Part shown: in pieces, positions 6,730 to 13,406 of the stretch
How the letters are laid out: every line of letters begins with the position of its first letter
How positions within the stretch are numbered: the stretch's first letter is position 1
Assembly: GCA_002384205.1 (NCBI GenBank)
Contig: DGBH01000057.1
Span: 1-13,406 of the forward strand
Source: Bacteroidetes bacterium UBA4009
GTDB lineage: Bacteria > Bacteroidota > Bacteroidia > NS11-12g > UBA9320
Length of the DNA: 13,406 bases
Direction of reading: 5' to 3'
Translations under genes and position numbers: made by a program
Notes under the pieces: generated by a model
What the model saw: the letters and a program-made list of their open reading frames with translations, nothing else
What the model was told of the DNA's origin: nothing
Databases searched by the model: none

Positions 6730-8395
6730 CATTCTCATACTCATTTTAGCAACTGTGACAGGTAAAGGTCTATTGGCACAAAACACCAATGCCTACTTCA
6801 TACAATTTTCAGATAAGGTAAGTGAATCAAATATACGCGCTACTTTAAGTGAAAAAGCACTCGAAAGACGCACCAAATTTAATCTAAGTATCGATTCGTA
6901 CGATATGCCTGTTTCGGCTAATTACATTTCGGTAATACTCCAAGATACAACCATTCGATTGCGCTATGCGCTAAAATGGCATAATGCAATAGTGGTAAAT
7001 TGCACCAAAACTTCATTGCATTACTTAACGGATTTGCCGTTTGTACGAGCTGTTAAATTTGTGGGTGAAACCCAAACTTTAAAATCTTCTGAAGGCCCAC
7101 TTTTTTATGCTCCACGACTAGTCTTAAAGGATGCCACGATGAAGGAAAATGGTTATACCAAAGAAGATTATGGCGTTTCCTATGCACAGAATAAACAAAT
7201 TGGGGTTCCTTATTTACACCGTTTAGGTTATACGGGGAAGGGTATAGACGTGGCTGTTTTTGACGCTGGTTTTAAAAATTTAAATGCCATACCTGGTTTT
7301 TTAAAACATCAAGCCAACGATAGGCTAACATTTTGCTATGATGTTGCGCAGTTAGATAACCTTCTTACCGATGCCGACAATCATGGTACTGCAGTAACTT
7401 CCTGCCTAGGAGCTTATCAATTAGGCCATTATGTGGGATCTGCCCCATTAGCTAACCTGTTCCTTTTTCGCACAGAATACGGAGCAACCGAATCGCCATT
7501 AGAGGAGTTAAACTGGTGTAAAGCTGCCGAACTATCTGATAGTGCCGGAGTAGATATGATTACTTCATCACTCGGGTATTTTAGGTTTGATGACACCACA
7601 CTTAGTTATAGACATAGTGATTTAGATGGCTTTACATCCTACATTAGCTTAGGCGCTAGAATAGCCGTCGAAAAGGGAATTCTTGTGCTGAATAGTGCAG
7701 GAAATGAAGGCGATAATCTGTGGCGAAAAATAGGTACTCCCGCAGATGTCGCCACGGTGCTTACCATAGGTGCCGCTGGTATTGATAATCAGGTAGGCCG
7801 TTTTAGCAGTCAAGGATACAATGCCAAAGGAGATATTAAACCCGATGTCGTAGCTTGTGGTGTGCTGACCTATGTTGGCAGCCCAAATGGCAATTACTAT
7901 CAAGGATATGGAACCAGTTATGCTACTCCCGTTGCTGCCGGAGGAGTAGCCTGTTTACTTCAGGCATTTCCCGGACTCACCCCTTTACAAATCAATCAAC
8001 TCATTAGATCAACCGCATCACAATCACAAAACCCCGATTCTATTATGGGTTACGGTGTTGCACAATTTGACGCAGCGTATAATCTACAGCAATTGAAAAC
8101 AGCGAAACACGTTGTTTCTGGGATTGTAAAAATAGATCCTAACGGACTAATTATCTTTAAAGTACCAAAAGACGTGGTACATTTTGATGTATATAGCGTG
8201 GTGAAATTTTTAGGTGTTTTACCGTATAAGAAACATTTGTCTAAAGGCACGTTAAAAGGCGAACAAGAAGTATTTCCAATACCATTCAACCAACGAGCAA
8301 TTTGCAATCAGAAATACACCATTAGGCTTAGCACCAAATCAACATTGGTAATGCGAGAAATCTCTAATGATTGTCTGATCTTATGTGAAGATTAG
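6710..8395 (+). CDS. Secreted S8 family (subtilisin-like) serine peptidase
   Basis: A 561-residue exported peptidase. The ATG at 6710 is chosen because it begins a clean signal peptide (MKRIG, then a hydrophobic core, cleavage near LLAQ); an earlier in-frame ATG at 6647 would bury it. Residues about 27-125 look like the N-terminal prodomain of Bacteroidetes S8 enzymes (ALERRTKF, DMPVSANYI, LPFVRAVKFV). The catalytic triad is complete: Asp185 in VFDAGF, His225 in DNHGTAV, Ser403 in GTSYATPVAAG, with oxyanion-hole Asn332 in SAGNEG. The tail after about residue 465 is beta-rich but lacks a canonical T9SS sorting domain: it has VFPIPF rather than YPNPF and ends with two Cys (ILCED). It overlaps the upstream lipoprotein gene by 20 bases and converges on the giant cargo gene with an 11-base gap. 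Active peptidase is well supported; its location (periplasm, surface or medium) is not. Confidence 0.92.
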   Translation: MKRIGSSILILILATVTGKGLLAQNTNAYFIQFSDKVSESNIRATLSEKALERRTKFNLSIDSYDMPVSANYISVILQDTTIRLRYALKWHNAIVVNCTKTSLHYLTDLPFVRAVKFVGETQTLKSSEGPLFYAPRLVLKDATMKENGYTKEDYGVSYAQNKQIGVPYLHRLGYTGKGIDVAVFDAGFKNLNAIPGFLKHQANDRLTFCYDVAQLDNLLTDADNHGTAVTSCLGAYQLGHYVGSAPLANLFLFRTEYGATESPLEELNWCKAAELSDSAGVDMITSSLGYFRFDDTTLSYRHSDLDGFTSYISLGARIAVEKGILVLNSAGNEGDNLWRKIGTPADVATVLTIGAAGIDNQVGRFSSQGYNAKGDIKPDVVACGVLTYVGSPNGNYYQGYGTSYATPVAAGGVACLLQAFPGLTPLQINQLIRSTASQSQNPDSIMGYGVAQFDAAYNLQQLKTAKHVVSGIVKIDPNGLIIFKVPKDVVHFDVYSVVKFLGVLPYKKHLSKGTLKGEQEVFPIPFNQRAICNQKYTIRLSTKSTLVMREISNDCLILCED

Positions 8396-8406
8396 CCGCT
8401 TATTTT

Positions 8407-11400
8407 CTAGTCGTTTTTAAGAATTGGAATACGCTCAACATGCGCATCATAATACACCTCTAACATGTACTCGCCTTTGGCAAGCGGAAGTTCTACCTCA
8501 ACGTTTTGCGTATTCATTTTCATATTCATTACTTCTTGACCTGTAATGCTCAATACGCGTACGTTTTTAATCAACTCTTTGCTTTCTATGTGAATGGAGT
8601 GCGTAAATGGATTTGGATAAATCTTAGTAATTATAGGAATTACTACTACTACCTCTGCCCCACTTACGAATGTGATGTAAGTACTAGCCGAATCGTTGTT
8701 TATAAGTTGATCAGCGGTATGCGAAACACTAAATGCTAGATCTAGTATTCCCTTTTTATCGTAGGTTAAAGTACTATCAAAGTTAACTTGAATAGACTCA
8801 CCAGCGCTCACACTAATAACCTGCGTGCTCTCATAAACTGTAGAAGTTTCATCAAAAGCCCTGCAGTGTACGGTGATGTCGCTCAGGTTGTTAATACCCA
8901 TGTTTGCAATGGTTACAGAAGGTTTAATTAGCGTATTTTTAGGAAATTCCTGTCCAATTGAGGGAAAATTAACCTTTACTATAGCAACATCATTGCGGCG
9001 TATCACCATATAATTGGTAGTCAACTCATTATTCGCTACATTGTCATCTGCACTAAGTATTTCAGAACTAAATAAATAGTCTCCAAACATACCAGCACTA
9101 TAAATTATGGAAGATGAAAGAGTGGCTAAAAAGTTGGGATTAAGCTGGTTTATGGATAGTGTATCTAGGTACACAGGAATAGCTGCACTATTTACGAGTG
9201 CAATAGCTATTCGTACGTTAGACATTGTATCTAGCCCATAATTAGTAACCTGAATGCTTGGCTTAAGTGACTCATTCAATTCTAAAGTATCCTTATTATG
9301 GGGTAGTAAATGAGCACTAATACCCAAATCTTGAGAAAATCGAGTACTATAGGTGGTGTAAATGGTATCGTTATAGCCTGGCTCATGTTCTAGCGGCCAA
9401 TTATTAATTATGTTCACATAGTAATCACCCAAATCATCAAATTCCAATGGGCTAAAACTAATTAACTTAGACTCCGAAGTATCTAAGGAAACGCTAAGCG
9501 AATCCAAATAGACACGTGAATTTAAGTTATTGATGATCTCACAAGTTACTTTGGCATCTACAATGGGATTAAAACCATTATTGCGTATTTCTAGTAAAGG
9601 TGAACTGGCTGTAGTATTTACAGGTATTACTCCTTTTGGAGTCTCCAAACGCACTAGCATAAGATCATTACCTGTAACTACAGAGAATGGTATACGCATG
9701 GTATCATTCACGCGCCATTGGTCTTTTAGTATGTAAGCATTTGCCTCAAATACATATTCTCCCAAAATATTAAGTGCTATTTCCTTAAAAATAATCTGAC
9801 TAATACTAATTGCAGCCAAGGACCTAAATGCTGTATCTCGATAAATTATTATACCATCAGTGTTTGTAATTTTTACGACAATAAGAATAGAATCTTGGCG
9901 GTTTAATCCTTCATTTTTAATGTTGAGGTAAGGTTTTATTTTATTGTTAAAGGGGTATTTAATAGCCTTGGGTGTAGTAACATTTTGGATAGCAATATCA
10001 TCTATTTTTCTTGCAATTAAAGTGACCTGGGCGGTATCATTTGCAGGAAAACTATCATTGGCTAATATCGTATAGGCTCTGAATAAAATACTGCCGGGTT
10101 CAGTAAGTTTCATGTATTTAAACGTTTTTATGACATTTAAATTAGCTCCCAGTGAAATGATAAACTCATCGCTATCGAGAATTTTGCCTTTTGAATTTAA
10201 CAATTCACCTCTTACTCGGAAATTATTTATGGCCGTTGCACCGTAATTATCTACTCTAATCGTTGGCTGAAACGTATCTCTATTGAGGTCAAATATTTCT
10301 CCGTTAGCAGGAAAGTATATTCGATTCACCCCTACATCTCGATTCTTTATCAAATCAAATACAGATGCTTTACTATTGTTATCGAGAATACTATCTGTCG
10401 ATAGAAAAGCTGTTACCTTGGCGGTAAATTGACCTAAATTGTATAAGCTAAACTTACCAAAATTAACCGTTGCTGTATCATCCGCATTCAATGAAATAAT
10501 CTGATCTTTTGAAAATACTTGTTGAGCAAATCTATTTAGAATCTGCATTCTAACGATAAAGCTACCTTGATTCTGAAAACCATAGTTAATGATTTTCGCC
10601 TTTAGAGGCAGTGAATCTGTAAGACTATATTCAATCGTATCGCCATTTGCCGGACTGATAATATTAAATACAGCAATATCATTAGCCACTTGTAAACGTG
10701 GTTGGATATTAAAATTAAAGTTAAAACCTGGAGAAAACGGAGTCCAAAGAGAATCACCTGCAGGAGCTGTAAAATAAAAAGAATGAGGCCTTACCGGCGT
10801 TTCGTATTGAAAACTAAAACCCACGTTTGTATTGGTAGTTTGTCTTATCCCTACATAATAGCCCCCGCTTACCTGCACCTTGGGTAATACCGGCATAATG
10901 AAGGTACCGTTGGACGTTAAGGATGTATCAGACATAAATAATACCGTACCTGGTAATTGACCTGGACCATCATCGTTCCACACTCCTAATTGGAACTCGC
11001 GACCAACTGCAGTAAAATCAACTTTTATTTGATTTATAAAAGAAGTTCCCAATACATAAAATTTAGCTAAAAAATCTCCAGTTGATCCCGTAAAACCAAT
11101 ACCACCTGAACTGCCTGCAAAAGGATCTGCGTGAGAGTAAATATTGTAACTTACAACACTTTCCTTCGATATAGTATTATTGTTTAACGAACTATCTAAC
11201 TCCGCCGTAATTAAAAGAGAATCTGTACCCAATAACTTAGGCTGGTAGGTATTGAAATAAACAAATTTCTCTTCAAACGGATCAATAGAAGCAACGGTTA
11301 TGGTATCGTTATAGATATTGGCTCCACTTACCTTTAGAAATAATTTTTTATTGGTAACTGTACTCTTACCGTAATTAGCAATAACTACTTTAAGACTATC

Positions 11401-12129
11401 AGGCTGACGCATAAGCAAGGGAACAGTGCCCAATGCATAGGCTCTTTTAACCGCCAAATCGTGGTTATACCTAGGGTAAAATAGTGAAAGAGTAGGCTTA
11501 ATAATAGAACTAAAATTAGTCAAACTGTCTAAGCCCGCCACACTAGAACCATACCTATATTTGTTCTCATTGGGCGAGACAAAACCGCTGACAGTGGAAG
11601 AATTTTCACAAAACCAATCGATGTATCCGTCCTGCTTAGTCGTTTGTTGATATTCTACTAAAACCTCAAGATTTATAGCATTACCTGAGGTGTCCCATGT
11701 ATATTGATTTACTTGATTAAACTTAAAAAGTACATCTGAAGGTGAAGGATTTATCAAACCATTCGGATCTCCACTATACACTAGAGTCATCCCGTTACGC
11801 GCTTCTGCCAGCCAGTTAAGAGCGCCCGTACCAAAGTCAGATTGCGAGGTAGATTTTAGATATATTTTGAGTTGGCCGGTGCCTCTCATGGTATCAAATG
11901 AGTTATGGCTGAATGCTAGCGCAGCTAATTGATCACCATGTGTTAAATCACCCAGCGTAGCTGCGGGATAAATCATAGCAAAACGACTGTAATAATTGGC
12001 AGAAGTATCTGTTCTAAGCGGCCCAAAATTGGTGTTGGAGAATCCTCCACTCCCTATTTGGGTATATTGTGCAGATGACCATAAGAGCATCAGCGTAAAG
12101 ACCGCAGTGTATAAACTTCGTTGTAGCAT
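8407..12129 (-). CDS. Giant T9SS-exported surface protein with tandem Ig-like (CARDB/APHP-type) repeats
   Basis: A 1240-residue protein with a signal peptide (MLQRSLYTAVFTLMLLWSSAQ). Residues about 40-220 form a beta module found at the start of many T9SS cargoes (YYSRFAMIYPA; WDTSGNAINLEVLVEY at 145-160). A first Ig-like unit covers about 223-330 (HDLAVKRAYA). A separate beta module covers about 335-480 (VWNDDGPGQLPGT, GGYYVGIRQ), resembling the fold often seen in cleaved-adhesin-type proteins. Six contiguous Ig-like repeats follow at 484-1158, each opening with D[ILV]xxxx and carrying an NYG/NEG/NNG/NMG turn, the CARDB/APHP pattern. Residues about 1167-1240 are a type A T9SS C-terminal domain: KIYPNPF, VRVLSITGQEV, LPLAKGEYMLEVY. 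The domain should be cleaved after export. No enzymatic motif is visible; an adhesive or structural role is inferred. Its ATG follows a TATTTTTG box. Confidence 0.93.
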   Translation of the reverse strand: MLQRSLYTAVFTLMLLWSSAQYTQIGSGGFSNTNFGPLRTDTSANYYSRFAMIYPAATLGDLTHGDQLAALAFSHNSFDTMRGTGQLKIYLKSTSQSDFGTGALNWLAEARNGMTLVYSGDPNGLINPSPSDVLFKFNQVNQYTWDTSGNAINLEVLVEYQQTTKQDGYIDWFCENSSTVSGFVSPNENKYRYGSSVAGLDSLTNFSSIIKPTLSLFYPRYNHDLAVKRAYALGTVPLLMRQPDSLKVVIANYGKSTVTNKKLFLKVSGANIYNDTITVASIDPFEEKFVYFNTYQPKLLGTDSLLITAELDSSLNNNTISKESVVSYNIYSHADPFAGSSGGIGFTGSTGDFLAKFYVLGTSFINQIKVDFTAVGREFQLGVWNDDGPGQLPGTVLFMSDTSLTSNGTFIMPVLPKVQVSGGYYVGIRQTTNTNVGFSFQYETPVRPHSFYFTAPAGDSLWTPFSPGFNFNFNIQPRLQVANDIAVFNIISPANGDTIEYSLTDSLPLKAKIINYGFQNQGSFIVRMQILNRFAQQVFSKDQIISLNADDTATVNFGKFSLYNLGQFTAKVTAFLSTDSILDNNSKASVFDLIKNRDVGVNRIYFPANGEIFDLNRDTFQPTIRVDNYGATAINNFRVRGELLNSKGKILDSDEFIISLGANLNVIKTFKYMKLTEPGSILFRAYTILANDSFPANDTAQVTLIARKIDDIAIQNVTTPKAIKYPFNNKIKPYLNIKNEGLNRQDSILIVVKITNTDGIIIYRDTAFRSLAAISISQIIFKEIALNILGEYVFEANAYILKDQWRVNDTMRIPFSVVTGNDLMLVRLETPKGVIPVNTTASSPLLEIRNNGFNPIVDAKVTCEIINNLNSRVYLDSLSVSLDTSESKLISFSPLEFDDLGDYYVNIINNWPLEHEPGYNDTIYTTYSTRFSQDLGISAHLLPHNKDTLELNESLKPSIQVTNYGLDTMSNVRIAIALVNSAAIPVYLDTLSINQLNPNFLATLSSSIIYSAGMFGDYLFSSEILSADDNVANNELTTNYMVIRRNDVAIVKVNFPSIGQEFPKNTLIKPSVTIANMGINNLSDITVHCRAFDETSTVYESTQVISVSAGESIQVNFDSTLTYDKKGILDLAFSVSHTADQLINNDSASTYITFVSGAEVVVVIPIITKIYPNPFTHSIHIESKELIKNVRVLSITGQEVMNMKMNTQNVEVELPLAKGEYMLEVYYDAHVERIPILKND
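8410..8631 (-). other. T9SS type A C-terminal sorting domain coding segment
   Basis: It encodes residues about 1167-1239 of the giant surface protein. Motifs in order: IYPNPF (motif B region), a VRVLSITGQEV strand, LAKGEYMLEVY (motif D, GxY) and a basic-poor VERIPILK end (motif E region). This is the signal recognised by T9SS for crossing the outer membrane. Confidence 0.92.
8656..10680 (-). repeat. Six tandem Ig-like repeat units within the giant surface protein
   Basis: Units begin at residues 484, 598, 711, 822, 934 and 1047, giving spacings of 114, 113, 111, 112 and 113 residues. In the window the units lie at 10339-10680, 10000-10338, 9667-9999, 9331-9666, 8992-9330 and 8656-8991. Conserved positions are an opening Asp, a PxNYG/NNG-type turn about 30-35 residues later, an inner strand ending in a LGxY/DLGDY-like element about 80 residues in, and an N/D-rich end (NDTA, VNDT, YNDT, ANNE, INND). 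The copies are diverged at DNA level, so this is an old duplication. Confidence 0.85.
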
Positions 12130-12140
12130 TCTCGAGCAAT

Positions 12141-12148
12141 CAAAAATA
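12141..12148 (-). promoter_or_regulatory. Candidate -7 box (TATTTTTG) for the giant surface protein gene
   Basis: On the minus strand the site reads TATTTTTG, an exact TAnnTTTG match ending 11 bases before the ATG at 12129. A TTG complement (12179-12181) lies 30 bases upstream, wider than the usual spacer, so the -33 element is not convincing. The same octamer stands 7 bases before folD. Confidence 0.45.
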
Positions 12149-12285
12149 CATCTTTCAACGAATTATACTGATTAAAACCAATTAATAAGCCTAATTTTCG
12201 AGCTAAATATGATGAAAAATAGGTTTTATTCCTTTTGTGTTATATCACCCTCAATAAACCCTTGCAAAAAAACACAATAACAAAC

Positions 12286-13406
12286 ATGCATACACATACC
12301 AACGATCTCATACATGAATCCAGTCCTTACCTCTTACAACATGCACACAATCCAGTAGATTGGCATGCTTGGAACATTGATAATCTATCAGAAGCAAAAC
12401 ATCTTGATAAACCCATACTCATCAGTATTGGGTATAGCAGTTGTCATTGGTGCCACGTAATGGAGCATGAAAGTTTTGAAAATGATGCCATTGCAGCTTA
12501 TATGAACGAAAACTTTTACTGCATAAAAGTAGATAGAGAAGAACGTCCAGATGTAGATCAAATCTATATGACTGCAGCCCATATTATATCTGGAAACGGA
12601 GGTTGGCCGCTCAATTGCTTTGCACTTCCAGACAGCAAACCCTTTCATGCAGGGACCTATTACCCCGCCGCAGGTTGGTTAAAATTATTACAAACCGTAC
12701 ATGATCAATACCAGCAACATCGCGAAAAATTGAATGATTATGCCACCCGACTAACCAAAGGAATAAGGCTACAAGAAACTGCCATAAGCGATAATCCAAC
12801 AGAAAAACTGGATGCAAAAGAGATCGTAAAAACAGTGGAAAACTGGAAGACAAGTTGGGATATGACAGAAGGAGGAATGAATGGCGCTCCCAAATTTCCT
12901 ATGCCCAGTAATCTTCATTTCCTGATGGATTATACGCATCAATTTACAGATACATACACTGATTCTTTTATTCAGCTCACCTTAGAAAAAATGGCCTATG
13001 GAGGTATTTTTGACCAGCTAGCGGGTGGTTTTTCACGTTACAGCGTAGACGCCCTGTGGAAAGCACCACACTTTGAAAAAATGCTTTATGACAATGCTCA
13101 ACTACTTACCATATATGCCAAAGCATATAAAAAATACAATGATCCTCTCTACCTTGAAATTCTAACGAAAACGACGGAATGGCTCGTGCATGAAATGAGA
13201 GACGCTTCAGGGCTTTTTTACGCAGCATTAGATGCAGATAGCGAAGGTGAAGAAGGAAAGTTTTATGTGTGGAAAACCAAAGAAGTACTTGAATTACTAG
13301 GCGAAGACTATGAGCTAGCTCGTATATACTATCAAGTAGATGGTAAAGGAATGTGGGAACACGGTAATAACATATTGCTACGCAACCATCATCCTAGTGA
13401 AATTGC
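12286..13406 (+). CDS. DUF255 / YyaL-type thioredoxin-domain protein (3' partial)
   Basis: The frame is open from the ATG at 12286 to the window end: 373 codons, about half of the usual 650-700 residues. Residues 1-160 are the DUF255 thioredoxin-like domain: [15 protein letters not shown] at 12-26, the CHWCH active-site-like motif at 53-57, EERPDVD at 85-91, GGWPLN at 105-110 and AGTYYP at about 117-122. Then begins the (alpha/alpha)6-barrel, N-acylglucosamine 2-epimerase-like part: GGFSRYSVD at 247-255, [10 protein letters not shown] at 261-270 and [14 protein letters not shown] at 316-329. The family is widespread (human SPATA20, Bacillus YyaL); its biochemical activity is not firmly established, and the two Cys suggest redox or metal chemistry. 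It is transcribed divergently from the giant surface protein gene. There is no Shine-Dalgarno site; an A-rich leader precedes the start. The stop codon lies beyond the window. Confidence 0.95.
   Translation, partial: MHTHTNDLIHESSPYLLQHAHNPVDWHAWNIDNLSEAKHLDKPILISIGYSSCHWCHVMEHESFENDAIAAYMNENFYCIKVDREERPDVDQIYMTAAHIISGNGGWPLNCFALPDSKPFHAGTYYPAAGWLKLLQTVHDQYQQHREKLNDYATRLTKGIRLQETAISDNPTEKLDAKEIVKTVENWKTSWDMTEGGMNGAPKFPMPSNLHFLMDYTHQFTDTYTDSFIQLTLEKMAYGGIFDQLAGGFSRYSVDALWKAPHFEKMLYDNAQLLTIYAKAYKKYNDPLYLEILTKTTEWLVHEMRDASGLFYAALDADSEGEEGKFYVWKTKEVLELLGEDYELARIYYQVDGKGMWEHGNNILLRNHHPSEI

Noticed and set aside
12171..12186. ATTAA-N6-TTAAT inverted repeat in the divergent region
   Set aside because: Five-base AT-only arms are expected by chance in this composition.
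12192..12199. TAATTTTC as a -7 box for the DUF255 gene
   Set aside because: The last consensus base mismatches, there is no TTG at suitable spacing, and a leader of about 85 bases would follow; not better than chance in AT-rich DNA.
12640..12700. DUF255 protein appears to lack a short segment after GTYYP
   Set aside because: Bacteroidetes members commonly run straight from GTY(F/Y)P to a WL-containing helix, so this is normal variation.

Overview
The window looks like Bacteroidetes DNA, probably Flavobacteriales. The evidence is type IX secretion (T9SS) parts: a PorE-like outer-membrane lipoprotein and a giant surface protein with a C-terminal T9SS sorting domain. In addition, the genes lack Shine-Dalgarno sites and TAnnTTTG promoter boxes sit close to start codons. 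Genus cannot be fixed from sequence alone. No tRNA, rRNA, CRISPR array or insertion sequence was seen. No gene-free stretch exceeds 300 bases.

Layout: (1) Bases 1-737 are one open frame made of two unrelated pieces: the middle of an actinobacterial-looking rsmH 16S rRNA methyltransferase (to about base 230, 47% GC) joined in frame to the C-terminal part of a Bacteroidetes OmpA-family protein (35.5% GC), followed by a strong terminator. This is the most anomalous locus and may be an assembly or amplification chimera. (2) Bases 823-5870, minus strand, form a tightly packed operon in the order folD, queE, porE-like, ubiA-family, maf, with junctions of -4, +1, 0 and -10 bases. (3) Bases 6052-8395, plus strand, hold a lipoprotein of unknown function overlapping an S8 (subtilisin-like) peptidase by 20 bases, behind a textbook Bacteroidetes promoter. 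(4) Bases 8407-12129, minus strand, encode a 1240-residue T9SS cargo protein with six contiguous Ig-like repeats of 111-114 residues plus one outlying copy. (5) Bases 12286 to the end, plus strand, are the first half of a DUF255/YyaL-type thioredoxin-fold protein.

How it fits together: the folD operon mixes one-carbon metabolism, 7-deazaguanine synthesis, prenyl transfer and nucleotide-pool hygiene with a T9SS envelope component. The giant repeat protein would be exported by that T9SS. The S8 peptidase has a signal peptide but no canonical sorting domain, so its final location is open. Apart from the left-end chimera, the genes belong to recognised families; no clearly new multi-gene system could be demonstrated.
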